DNA from: JAXMBX01 sp046349635
Lineage (GTDB): Bacteria > Planctomycetota > Planctomycetia > Planctomycetales > Planctomycetaceae
Direction: 5' to 3'
NCBI GenBank assembly: GCA_046349635.1
Contig: JAXMBX010000011.1
Span: forward strand, 38,060 to 102,059
DNA length: 64,000 bases
Part shown: positions 1 through 10,400 of the stretch, piece after piece
Numbering within the stretch: position 1 is the stretch's first letter
Layout: each line of letters opens with the position of its first letter
The notes under the pieces: generated by a model
Database searches by the model: none
What the model saw: the letters and a program-made list of their open reading frames with translations, nothing else
What the model was told of the DNA's origin: nothing
Position numbers and translations under genes: made by a program

Positions 1-738
1 TCCGGTCCCGATGCGGAACCCCTGGAAATGATCATGGTCCTGCATCTCGGGACGTTGTTCTCCATTCTCCTGTTGTATCGCAAGCAGATCTGGGAACTGC
101 GGAACAACCTGCGGCTGTGTGCTTTGATCATCCTGGCGACGATTCCCGTTGCGGTGATCGGCCTGTCGTTCAAGGATTTTTTCGACAGGATGTTCAAGAT
201 CCCGATGGTGGCTGGAATTGGATTCCTGGTCACCGCGTTTTTCCTGTGGCTTTCCGAATGGAAAAAACCGGGGATGACGGAGTTGAACCAGATTTCCATC
301 AGGCAGGCACTCTGGATCGGTCTCTGTCAGACATTGGCCCCCTTCCCCGGCATCTCCCGCTCGGGATCCACGATTTCCGGGGCGTTGATCGCCGGGCTGG
401 AACGAAACACCTGCACGACATTCTCCTTTCTGTTGGCCATTCCCGCGATCGGAGGAGCATGTGCCGTGGTCCTGAAGAATCTCTTTAAACAGGGGACCAC
501 CGATAAGAATTATCTGGCATTGGGACTGGGGGGGCTGACTGCGTTTGTGGTGGGTTGCCTGGCGATTCAAGTGCTGATCCGGATCGTCAATGGAGGCAAG
601 TTGTACTGGTTCCGGAATTATTGCTTGGTGCTGGGGATCGCGGTGATCGTGTGGCAGTTCATCAGCCCGACAACTCTAAACCAGTCTGCTCCCGCCCCGC
701 CAGCCGCGCAGAAAACGATCGACTCGGCGGCATCGTGA
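1..738 (+). CDS. uppP: Undecaprenyl-diphosphatase UppP (BacA family), 5' truncated by window edge
   Basis: Integral membrane phosphatase that recycles undecaprenyl diphosphate to the monophosphate carrier used for peptidoglycan and polysaccharide export. The frame is open from base 1, so the start lies outside the window; the ATG at 28 is internal. The family's N-terminal motif (Glu-rich segment plus SSSGH) is missing for that reason. Visible are the HLGTL segment near the left edge, the second signature PGISRSGSTIS at about residues 115-125 of the visible part, and about six hydrophobic helices. The stop at 736-738 faces the convergent giant-protein operon, which ends at 749, with no room for a separate terminator. 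The family assignment is secure from the motifs. Confidence 0.93.
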   Translation, partial: SGPDAEPLEMIMVLHLGTLFSILLLYRKQIWELRNNLRLCALIILATIPVAVIGLSFKDFFDRMFKIPMVAGIGFLVTAFFLWLSEWKKPGMTELNQISIRQALWIGLCQTLAPFPGISRSGSTISGALIAGLERNTCTTFSFLLAIPAIGGACAVVLKNLFKQGTTDKNYLALGLGGLTAFVVGCLAIQVLIRIVNGGKLYWFRNYCLVLGIAVIVWQFISPTTLNQSAPAPPAAQKTIDSAAS

Positions 739-748
739 TGTGCGGGGG

Positions 749-3700
749 TCAGACTTCCTGCAGTTGATAGTCGGGCGTTTCTTCCGCCGGGGGCGGTGGT
801 GTTGCGCCAGAGAATGCGTGCAGCCCTGCCAGCAGTGCGAAGAAAAGGGCAAACCAGGTTGGGGTCAGGAATATCGCCCAACCACATGCACACAACAACC
901 AACCCCAGGCGGGGGAGCGTTCCGGACCGGAACTCCACGACCATCGAGCGATCCACGAAGTGAAATTTCGCCCGAGGATCAGGATGAGGAGCGTGAGTGG
1001 CACGAGCAACCAGGCGTGATCGATCTGCCAGAGCTGAAATTGGTCACTGCCTCCGGCCAATTCAAACGCCAGCACGGATTCGGGCGTCAAATCTCGCAGA
1101 CCCGCCAGGATTTCGGGGATGTCCCGTTCCTTTGATCTGGAAGTTTTCGCCAGTTCATCGATTTCGAGTTCGTGAGTCGTCCGTTTGAGGTCCGCGTACC
1201 GGGTTTGGAGACTTCCCGTGGGGGCCTTGACCAGTCCGCTGTCAACGAGTCCCTGGAGATCATCGAGCTCCTTACGTAGCGTAATGCCGAGGGAGCGTTC
1301 CTCGCGTCCGTGCCGGCTCAACATTTCCTTCAGGGTTTCCAATCGGGAAAGAGTCCACGTCCACCACCGGGTATTGAGGCGCCGAGTGGTTTCTAACTGC
1401 AGCGTGGAAGCGGACCGCATCAGGACGAGATGCCTGGTCTTGGGAACGTAACTCAAGAGCCGGGGGATGAGCAGCCGGAGATTCAACCGCCGGGACCAGT
1501 TGCGGGGGGATTCCTCCGCCCAATCGATCGAAATCACGGCCGTTGATTGCGAGCGTTCAAAATCGATGGAGGAGCGTCCCTCCTTCTGATGAACCGCATG
1601 CACGAGTCCGTTGACCTCCACGTGTTCCAGACGCACGCCCTTTGGAAGGGAAAATTCCAGGGGAGACAATGGGGAGGCCGAAATGAGGATCTGCGTACGG
1701 CCGTGCAGAGTATTTCCGGAATCGATCCACACCAGGTCTTCCACCCAGGAAATGGGAGCCTGCGAGACGGTCGTGGAGTGTCCTTTGAGCGGAAGCGTCC
1801 ATGGTCCGGATGTCCCCTCAAATACGCGAGATTGGGAGATCAGCACGGCAGGGGCGAGTCGCTGCAGTTCCGGAAGTTGTCGGGCTTCGCGCAGCCCTGT
1901 GGCGCCCTCGGCGTTTCTGTCCAGCAGTTCCGGCGGATTCACGAGCAGGTATGAAGTATGCGTCAGAACCTGCAACGGAACCACGGAGGGGACATTCCAG
2001 AGAGATTCGCGGGGAATGGGAATATCCGCGGTCACGGACGCCTGAAACAGATCGCGCGTGGGCGATTTCAGCAAGAACGTCACCAGGCTTGAGCCATCCG
2101 GTTGTTTTTTCTGCAGGACCCGGGCGTCCCGGGCTTCCACTTGGAACTGGGGAAGGCTGTCCGGAACGCTCAATTCGAATTGCGTACCAACTCCCTCTTG
2201 AACGCGGTATTGGAGTTGAATTCCGAATTTCCAGTTCGACTCGCGCTGTTCGATAGTCGTCAGCGTCAGACAGGAGAGCTTGGGAACGTTTTTCTGGAGT
2301 CTGAGACGAAGCCGTCGTTTCTCGGAAGCGACTTCATAGGTACCGAGAACCAACTGACCCTGCGTCAGGGAATTGTCTTCAGGGGAATTGGCGAGACGGC
2401 GGAATCCGTCACTCAGGACGACTTCCGCGGAGATTTCCGGAAGCATGGCCAGTTGCCATTCTTCCCGGCCCGGAATGGAGTTCAGCAGTTTGATTTCGGG
2501 CCAGTCGAAGTCTCCGGGGATTTTGAGCGGAAAGCGCCCCTCGACGCGGATTTTTTGCCGCCCGATGGTTCGTTCGCGCAGATAGAGCGAAACCCGATTC
2601 CCCGTTCTCGTCCAATACAGCAGGCGATTGGCGTCGTCGCCGACAACGGAAATCTGCTGGATCTGGATTTGTGAATCCACGTCCAGATGGTGCTGATAGG
2701 CCGGAGCCAGCGCTCCAATTTCGATGTCCGCTTCCCAGACCACATTGGCCCGGAGCGGGGTGATCGTTCCCTGGTACTTGAGAGCTTCGATCTTGCGGGT
2801 CGTGGTCTGCTGGCGGAGGAAGAATTTCAAAGGGACAGCATCCAGAATACGGAACGCCGCCTGGGGCCTGGCCGTTTCCTTTCCCCAGGCCTCCAGAAAC
2901 GAATCAATGGTGATCGGGATGGAATGTTCGCCGACATCACTGGACGCTTCGAAGAGATATTCCGGGGAGGCACGCAGCGCCACCTGATGGGCGAAAAGAC
3001 GGATCTCCGGATTCTGCTGAGCATCCAGCAGCCGAATAGGGGGAAGGGAACATTCTTCCCCCGATTCTCCGGTTGGAATGGCGAACAGTAGTTCCAGTGT
3101 GACATTGTTCTTTTGAGGCTGGATGAATTCGACCAGGATACGGTTGTCACCATTCTCAGATCCCGTTTCGCGATATTGAGAGACGACTGTCCCTTTTAGC
3201 TCGCGCAAAATGGCCTGAGCGGGAATGAGCAAAGTGAGATGTTCCAGTTCTCCCTCGGTCGGTTGGACTTCCAGGCGATAGCGAACGGTCGTCAACAGCG
3301 GAGAAACGTCCGCCAGTCCATAAGCGGTCAGTTCCGCGCGTCCCGGCGGGGTCACGGGAAGGGGAGTTTCGAGCCAGCGAATCTGAAAGGAGGTCGTGGG
3401 GCCCAGTTGCACCTGGCGCCGAATGCCACCCTCGGAGAGAGTTGTCGGTCCCCGCGCCCCCACGATTTCACAACGTGCCGGAGAGTTGGAAAATTCTAAC
3501 GCCAAGCGAGAGTCCGCGACCTCCGGAGTCTGGACCTCACAGGTATGCAGGCTCTCTTGTTGTGTAAACCGGGGGACGCAGTTCAGCTCCAGGGTTCTGC
3601 GGATATATCCCGCGTCGGGTGAACTGGGAGAGTTGCCAGCCTTGGGGGCCGGGGAATTTGTTGACGAAGCATCGCTCTTCTGCTTCTCTCCCGCAGGTTC

Positions 3701-6700
3701 CTGGGGTGACTCCGAGGTCATCCAGAGATAGATTCCTTTTCCTTGCGGAAGGGAGTAGATCTCTGCAGGCTGCCCATTGACCCGGCACGGATTCTTGGCG
3801 AGGAAACCGATTCCAGATAACGGGAGCGAGACCTTGATGGGAACCGACTGCCGGGGGAGATCGATTTCATACGTCACAGCCAGAATTCCCTGATCCGCGG
3901 CCAGCGGGCCGTTGCCGGGGCTTGTGGGAATCTTGAGGGCGTATTTTGCCGAATGAATGAAATATTGAGGTTCGACGGAAGGGGCAACGGATTGCTGCTC
4001 GATCCATTTCTGCCATTCCGGGGAAAGGTAGACAATCGGTTTTTGACCCAGCGGCTTCCCGGACTCGTCGGCAGGGATCATGACCTTCCAGAGAGGTGCT
4101 TTCTGGTCCGCAGAAGCAGTTTTGGAAGTCGCCTGGGGACCATTGGGCGGAGGAGCAGGAGGAGTCTGGGCCGAGGTGGAACAGGTACAGGTCAAAACCA
4201 TCATGAGAATGGTCAGACCGATCTGGCTTTGAGACTGCAGGTGGGTACTGGGAAGGGGGCCAGTCGGCAAGGCCTTGCGCAAGTTGGATCTCCAGGCTGG
4301 GGGAAGCCACCACAGGGGAGCCAGCGACGAAATCAGGCTTCCGGTGAGTACGGACCACATGACAAATGACCAGCCATGCGGGAGCCAGAACGCGGTGAGG
4401 AAGCCGATCCACAGGAACCGCAGCAGCCAGAAATTGCGAACTTTCTCCGCCACGGTCAACCGCAGCACGAGCCAGAATAACAGGCTTCCGAGGAGAGATT
4501 GCCAGGCGAGCAATGTGAGACGATGCCGATCCCACAGTTGGATTTGAACTTTCTCCGGCAGCGAAACGGTCATGCTTTGCCAGAGAGTATCTCCTGGGCG
4601 CTCAATGCCGGAGGGAGGGCTCTCTTCGGAGGCGAGCGTCACGTCGCGCTTCAATGCAGATTGCGAAGGCCACAATTGATTCCAGACGCTTCCGGGATTG
4701 CGGTCCGGGGTTCCCAGTTCGCGAGGCCATTTCTGAATCGCGAGTCCATCGCTCAGATAAAGGTTCCATTCCGTCCGCGACACGGGGAGTGCCGTCCTGG
4801 GAATGAAGATGGTTCGATCCTGAGCCGGACTCGCCGGAGAGGCATAAGTGATCTGCACGGTGCGGCCGCGGAGTCGATCCATTCCCGCCAGGCTGAAGCC
4901 GTCGTCGTCACGTGTGTAGTCATTCCGCTTGCCGTCCACCAGCACATCCAGAATCTGGACCTCTGTGGGAAGTTGCCAGCGAAATGTGGCGAGAGGAATG
5001 TCAGTCGGGAAGAGATAGCGGGCCTGAAACACATCAGGAGAGGATGAGGGGAGCCCCATCCGGATGGAAAAATCGAGAACGGCGGAGAGTAATGCGTCGC
5101 TGCGGAGGCGGAAGTCATCCGCTCGATAGCTGAGCTGGTCTTCCAGTTTCCGATATTTCCAGCTCACCTCGCGCATCTGCCGTTCCGGACCGGAGTTCGC
5201 CTGATCTGTTCCCCCTTCGACGAGGTCTCCGCCCGTGGGTTCGAAACGGAGCTCCGATTGCCGTGGAAGTTGCAGGCGAACTTCACCTTCGAAGGTTTCC
5301 GATTGCGGCAGGAAAATCTGAGTCATGCGTCCCTGGGCAGTCTGTGGCCGGGATCGGGAACCCCGAATCACAAACGGGCCGTTCTGGGGAATCGAAAGAC
5401 GGAGTTCCCACAATTCTCCGCTCGGTTTGACTTCCCAGGCCCCGTGACGGCTGGCGGGAAGCCGGGTGGCATCCAGGGAGACTTCACCGGCGGGTTCCAG
5501 CTTCCAGGAAGGAGACCCGCCGCTTTCCGTCAGATAGACCAGGACTTTGTCGACTCGGCTATTGCGCGGATGGACCGTGATGCTGAAATCTTCGTGGATC
5601 TGATCGTCACTCCAGCGCGCATCGACAAGGCCCTGCGAAGCGAGGAGAGTTTCCGTCGAGCGGAGGGACAGGTCTCCCTTGGGGGAAGGGGCATTCAGAC
5701 GCAGGAGCAGTTGCCTGTTGTCCTTGATCCGTGTCTGCTGGCTCCAGAAGGGATTGGCCGCCCAGGGGGCGGGAATCTGGCTACTCTCCAGAACTTCGAA
5801 AGACGTATCCGGTTCGAGGATCACGCGAAGCTGCGGATCGCTGGTCAACAGGAGCAGCATGGAGAGATCATCGACCAGGTAAGGCTCCAGGTAGGGAAGC
5901 GGGAAGGCCTTGTCGATCGCGGAAACGGGGCGGCGCATCTGCAACAGGAAGCGCTGCGGAGCACCCGGTCTCAGGGGATCCTGCAGATTAATCCGCAGTT
6001 GCTGGCCCGCGCCGCTGTTCAGGGACTGCAGTTCCCATGCAACCGCTTCGGGAATTCCACGTCGATGCACGGAGTGAACATCAATGATTTCCCAGCCGGG
6101 CTGAATCTTGATCGGAAGCGAATACTCGATTCCCGAAGAGGCCTCCCATTCGACTTCGTAGTCTGCCAGCCATGCCTCTCTCTCGATGCGGACATAACCG
6201 CTCACGCGTGCGACGGCTTTGAGGGGAGGATTTCCAATGTTCACCGTCAGGCTGGCATCGGCGCGTGTCGCTCGGTACACGAACAACACCTCCTCGGCGG
6301 GATCGGTGGCAGTCTGTCGGCAATGGACGGAGGTAATATTCTTGATCTCCAGAGGAGACTGAGGTTGCAGCCGGAAGAGATTCTCTTCTTCCAGACCCCC
6401 TTTCATCCTCAGGACCGGCAGCCGCCAATCCTGGCTGAGCCGAACCGGAGAATGCATCAACACTTGCAGAGGTCGAGTGAGGCTGGCCATCGGCTCGGGC
6501 AGATCGATTTCCAGGATGCGGTCGTTCTCCACATCCTTCGTTTTCCAGTTGAGCGGCAGATCCCCCCCGTAGTTCACGGAAACGACTTGCAGATCCCGAT
6601 CCATCAGCAGAAGCAGCGAAGCCAGGTTTCCCCGGGCGACATTCAGCTTGAAGGAAGTCCGCATGCGGAGCCCTTCCGGTCCGATCAGGTACAAGTTGTC

Positions 6701-7453
6701 CTGCTGGTAGCTGAATTGAGCGGGAAGAGCGGAACCGTCGTCCGTCGGTGATACCGTCAATTCGCAATGCTGCTTATTGCCGAGCAGGATTTGCCACTGG
6801 ATTTCGGTGTCGGATTTTTGAGAGGTGACAATGCTTTGCGGGTCGGCAACTTGAATTTTCCAACCCTGAGGAGTTCGCAGGTTGAGCGTGGTCACCTGGG
6901 CGGAGGGAAACTGCAGATCGAAGAGATAGTTTCTTCCCTCCCGCTTACCGACGGATTCCCATTCACCCTGCAGATCGCCAGTCTGGCGATCGACCAGCAC
7001 ACAGAGGCCGAGGTTGCCGGGGGAAGTTCCGCACAATGCAGGCCGATCATGCCAGGTCACGTTATGCAGAGCGATATTCAGCGGGGACAGGGAAAAAGAC
7101 GAAACACTCGTTCCGGAACGCTGAATTTTCCAGAGAGCGGTCCCGGAGCGGAGTTCCCCCTCCGCAAACGTGGCAGTATATTCCGCGTGCTTCACCGAAC
7201 AGGGCGTCTGGGCAGCGACGTTTCGAAGATTTTTTCTCACCCATTGCTCAAACTCTTCCAATGGGACCGGAATCCAGTCGGCAGTCAGCTGTTTCTGCAG
7301 CAGATCCGGGGGGAGAAGCCAGGTCTGAAAGGGAGGGATTTCGTTCCCGTATCCAGGGGGCGACCCTTTCGGAGCGTCCGCGGCGAGGACTACCAACGGG
7401 GAAGTGCACGCCGCAATCGTGACCAGAATTGAGAAGAGAAGGCGCCTCATCAC
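749..7453 (-). CDS. Giant planctomycete envelope protein (2234 aa), apparent fusion of two homologous modules
   Basis: Function unknown. The start is GTG at 7453 or ATG at 7450; the upstream gene's TGA overlaps it (GTGATG), so translation is probably coupled. There is a signal peptide at residues 1-25, then a long beta-rich region with few cysteines. A cluster of hydrophobic helices lies at about 985-1050. A second signal-peptide-like stretch follows at about 1075-1092 (LTILMMVLTCTCSTSA), then a Pro-rich linker and a fresh module start. Terminal helices lie at about 2145-2215. Each half is about the size of the 1160-aa neighbour, and all three module starts share a Pro-rich linker followed by an ordered V/I-x-[VL]-P-L or VYLSPEW-type strand and a Trp/Tyr-rich helix. 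I infer a periplasmic protein anchored by C-terminal helices. It could be two genes fused in nature or by an assembly indel. Confidence 0.85.
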   Translation of the reverse strand: MMRRLLFSILVTIAACTSPLVVLAADAPKGSPPGYGNEIPPFQTWLLPPDLLQKQLTADWIPVPLEEFEQWVRKNLRNVAAQTPCSVKHAEYTATFAEGELRSGTALWKIQRSGTSVSSFSLSPLNIALHNVTWHDRPALCGTSPGNLGLCVLVDRQTGDLQGEWESVGKREGRNYLFDLQFPSAQVTTLNLRTPQGWKIQVADPQSIVTSQKSDTEIQWQILLGNKQHCELTVSPTDDGSALPAQFSYQQDNLYLIGPEGLRMRTSFKLNVARGNLASLLLLMDRDLQVVSVNYGGDLPLNWKTKDVENDRILEIDLPEPMASLTRPLQVLMHSPVRLSQDWRLPVLRMKGGLEEENLFRLQPQSPLEIKNITSVHCRQTATDPAEEVLFVYRATRADASLTVNIGNPPLKAVARVSGYVRIEREAWLADYEVEWEASSGIEYSLPIKIQPGWEIIDVHSVHRRGIPEAVAWELQSLNSGAGQQLRINLQDPLRPGAPQRFLLQMRRPVSAIDKAFPLPYLEPYLVDDLSMLLLLTSDPQLRVILEPDTSFEVLESSQIPAPWAANPFWSQQTRIKDNRQLLLRLNAPSPKGDLSLRSTETLLASQGLVDARWSDDQIHEDFSITVHPRNSRVDKVLVYLTESGGSPSWKLEPAGEVSLDATRLPASRHGAWEVKPSGELWELRLSIPQNGPFVIRGSRSRPQTAQGRMTQIFLPQSETFEGEVRLQLPRQSELRFEPTGGDLVEGGTDQANSGPERQMREVSWKYRKLEDQLSYRADDFRLRSDALLSAVLDFSIRMGLPSSSPDVFQARYLFPTDIPLATFRWQLPTEVQILDVLVDGKRNDYTRDDDGFSLAGMDRLRGRTVQITYASPASPAQDRTIFIPRTALPVSRTEWNLYLSDGLAIQKWPRELGTPDRNPGSVWNQLWPSQSALKRDVTLASEESPPSGIERPGDTLWQSMTVSLPEKVQIQLWDRHRLTLLAWQSLLGSLLFWLVLRLTVAEKVRNFWLLRFLWIGFLTAFWLPHGWSFVMWSVLTGSLISSLAPLWWLPPAWRSNLRKALPTGPLPSTHLQSQSQIGLTILMMVLTCTCSTSAQTPPAPPPNGPQATSKTASADQKAPLWKVMIPADESGKPLGQKPIVYLSPEWQKWIEQQSVAPSVEPQYFIHSAKYALKIPTSPGNGPLAADQGILAVTYEIDLPRQSVPIKVSLPLSGIGFLAKNPCRVNGQPAEIYSLPQGKGIYLWMTSESPQEPAGEKQKSDASSTNSPAPKAGNSPSSPDAGYIRRTLELNCVPRFTQQESLHTCEVQTPEVADSRLALEFSNSPARCEIVGARGPTTLSEGGIRRQVQLGPTTSFQIRWLETPLPVTPPGRAELTAYGLADVSPLLTTVRYRLEVQPTEGELEHLTLLIPAQAILRELKGTVVSQYRETGSENGDNRILVEFIQPQKNNVTLELLFAIPTGESGEECSLPPIRLLDAQQNPEIRLFAHQVALRASPEYLFEASSDVGEHSIPITIDSFLEAWGKETARPQAAFRILDAVPLKFFLRQQTTTRKIEALKYQGTITPLRANVVWEADIEIGALAPAYQHHLDVDSQIQIQQISVVGDDANRLLYWTRTGNRVSLYLRERTIGRQKIRVEGRFPLKIPGDFDWPEIKLLNSIPGREEWQLAMLPEISAEVVLSDGFRRLANSPEDNSLTQGQLVLGTYEVASEKRRLRLRLQKNVPKLSCLTLTTIEQRESNWKFGIQLQYRVQEGVGTQFELSVPDSLPQFQVEARDARVLQKKQPDGSSLVTFLLKSPTRDLFQASVTADIPIPRESLWNVPSVVPLQVLTHTSYLLVNPPELLDRNAEGATGLREARQLPELQRLAPAVLISQSRVFEGTSGPWTLPLKGHSTTVSQAPISWVEDLVWIDSGNTLHGRTQILISASPLSPLEFSLPKGVRLEHVEVNGLVHAVHQKEGRSSIDFERSQSTAVISIDWAEESPRNWSRRLNLRLLIPRLLSYVPKTRHLVLMRSASTLQLETTRRLNTRWWTWTLSRLETLKEMLSRHGREERSLGITLRKELDDLQGLVDSGLVKAPTGSLQTRYADLKRTTHELEIDELAKTSRSKERDIPEILAGLRDLTPESVLAFELAGGSDQFQLWQIDHAWLLVPLTLLILILGRNFTSWIARWSWSSGPERSPAWGWLLCACGWAIFLTPTWFALFFALLAGLHAFSGATPPPPAEETPDYQLQEV

Positions 7454-10400
7454 GGACTCCCGAGTTCATTCACGGAAGCACGTTGTGCGCGAATTGCCGT
7501 CGATCCCTGAGGACTGACCCCCGGCTCGAGCTGCAACGATGAAACGACGGGAGGGGATGATTCCCGAGGTTGCCTCTGGAATGGCCTGGGAAGAAGGATC
7601 GACTTCCCGCGGAAATGCTGGATGACCGCGGAGAGCAGCGCCAGCAGAAACCCAAAGACGACCGGCTGAAGCAGGAGCAGAATCGGTTCCGTGTACCACA
7701 GGCTGAAAACGGCGAGCAGGAAACTGACCGTCCAGAACAGGAGCACGTGCCTCAGGAGCGGGACGTAAACCAGCAACATTGTAAACAGTAATCCTCTCCC
7801 TGCCCCCAGCAGCACGAGCAGGTGACGGCGCAGGGTTGGAACTTCCAGACTGGAGTCGGCACCATAGCGGCTGAAGCGGTAGACGTTCCAACTGGGATAT
7901 TCGGAACTCGCGGCGGGAGCGTCACGCAGATCCATCCAGCGCGCCAGTTCCTCTGACGTTTGCAGGCTGCGGCGCGACCAGAGGAGGTTGTGCAGTGTCC
8001 AGCGATAGAAAGGCGTCATTCCCGGAGGGCAGGACCAGAGATATGCGTCTGGAGGCAATGCCACCTCGCAGATCATCTCCTTGAATCGGGTTCCGACGGG
8101 AAGAATGGGGAGTTCCAGACGATACGATTGTCCCAAGACGGAACGGACCTGGGCCACTTGACGATATTCGAGCGTCAGGAGTTGATCGCGCACTTCCCCC
8201 GCGGAAGGAGGAAGATCGATATCATAACCCCCCGTTGACGAATTCCAGCGATTTGATTCCAGGCGTTTTCCATTCCAGGAGACAGCCAACAAGTCGACTT
8301 TTCCTGGGAATTCGACCCGCAGATGGTTTCCGATTCCAGTGAGCCGATAGAACGCGAGCGTGGACGCTTCCCCGTCCCGTGCGACAGCCATTCGAATCCA
8401 TGACTTTTGAACGACTCCTCCGGAGATTTCGCTTCCGCGCGATCGATTGAGGGTTAATCGTGCGCTTCCTCGCTCTCCCTGCGAGACCCAGACGACTTGC
8501 CCTTCCGGAGTCGTCGTGCGAGTCCACGCCGGGTCTTGTAGCGTCGTTTCACTCCCGGCGAAGCTTGAGAGCTTCAGACGGGAGACTTCCGCCGCCTGGT
8601 CGAGCATGCGGATGAAATGCACGGTGTAAGGTTCTTGCGAGGGGATCTCAGAAGAAGAGATTTTGGCCTGGGCCCTGATTTCAAAGCGTCCCATTCGTGC
8701 GGGGTCCAGCGTCAGTCGCAACTGCTGATAGCCTTTTTCTTCCGTCCCTGTTGGAACTCCCGCGAGAGGAGTTCCTGGAAGCAGTGTGAATCTCGTCTGG
8801 TTCCCCCATTCCACGGGAACCCACAGCAGGAGTTGCGTCATCCGCTTGTAGGAGGCCTCGTAGGTCAGTACTTGATCCACGTTCAGCGTGTTGTCGGTCA
8901 ATGACAGGGAAGCCAGGCTTTCAGTCCGCAGGCGAGGAGTTTGCAGGTTGATCTGCGCGCGGATGCCATCCTGGTAGTTTTCCAGCTGGTAAGCCATGCG
9001 CCGGAGTTCCGGGTATCTGGACAGGAGATCCGATTTCAGATTGGTCCGGTCGCGCGGTCGAATTGTCGTTTTTTCAGCCGGTTTGACCTGCAGGTCGAGG
9101 TTGTCCGCCAGGATCGTGATAAGGTCCGCGGTCCCTTGCCTTTGATTTGTGGCCTCAATCAGCGGAACGGTCACCTGCAATTCTTCAGGCTTCTTGATGG
9201 GGCGTTGTGCAGTGATACGGAGGTTGAATTGCCCTTCCAGCGGGTCGATGGTTTGCAGCTTGATCTGCCCGGGGGCGGATTCATCGGGGAGTAATTGGAT
9301 CCGTTGTTCGGGGCTGCCGTTTCCCGTGGATTTGCGGAGCTCGGACGGATTGATTTTCCAGCCATCTTCCTTCCAGCGAGGCCATAATAACGTGAGTTGA
9401 TCAATGGCTCCCCGGGAGACCTGGACAGACGCGTTCATTTCGAGATCCAGACGGTCCCCGGCAAAGTGCATGACATACTGCGGGGATTCCACGGCGACGT
9501 AAGGCTCCAGCTTGCGCAAATCAAGTGCCAGTCGAAACGGTTGCGTGGAAAAGCGGAACACCGCCGCGATATTCGAAGGGTCATTCTGGCCGGGAATCGA
9601 GGGGTTCGACATCCGTTCCAGTGCGGCCAGGCTCTCGCGCTCAACATTCCGGTCCTGGTCATCATTTTTCTGAATGCGATAGGCACCCAGCACGCGCACG
9701 GAAATCACGCCGGTTTGAAAGCGGGCCTGGTCGATGCTGAAGCCCTGCAATGCCACCTGTTCGACGTTCGGGGGGATTTCTCTCCGGACCGTCCATTTGA
9801 GTTCAGTGAAATCCCCCGTGGTGACGGGTTCTTTCAGGAGCACGGTGACAAGGCTGTTATCCCGGGACTCGATCCGGTGTTCTTTGTAGCGGGTTCCCTC
9901 GATCTTCAGGATCTCCATACCCGGTGGGAATGTCACGTGGAGTTCAGAGAATGTTCCTTGCAAGGCCTCCACCCGCTGATTGACTTCCATGAGCAGCGTT
10001 CGCCCATCGATGATGACATTCATCCCAGACCGGACCGTCAGCAACGTGGCGGCGGAAAGTTGCTCCTGCAGCGGTTGCCAACTGAGATCGAGGCGGGATC
10101 CGAGGCCGGTCAGTTGAATGAACGACGTCCCTTCGGGCCCCGGTGAGACTTCGAGAGGTATGCGTTCGTCCGTTGTCGTCGCTCGGACGCGAGCGAAGGG
10201 AACTTTCAGTTTTAATTCGCTGATCGGGCAATCGGGCAGCGTCAGCTGCAGCCTTCGCGTCGGGACGTCCTTGCGGATCTTCTGGATCAGTGAGAGTCGG
10301 AGGACGTGGTCCCCCTTTTCACTGAAGGACCAGACTTGTCCCTGGTCGAGGTTGGTCTCTTTCAGTTCCAGATCCCCCGGACCTTCCTCATGTTGAAAAT

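Noticed and set aside
5258..6751. 497-codon plus-strand frame inside the giant gene
   Set aside because: Composition is unlike protein and it is antisense to the 2234-aa gene.
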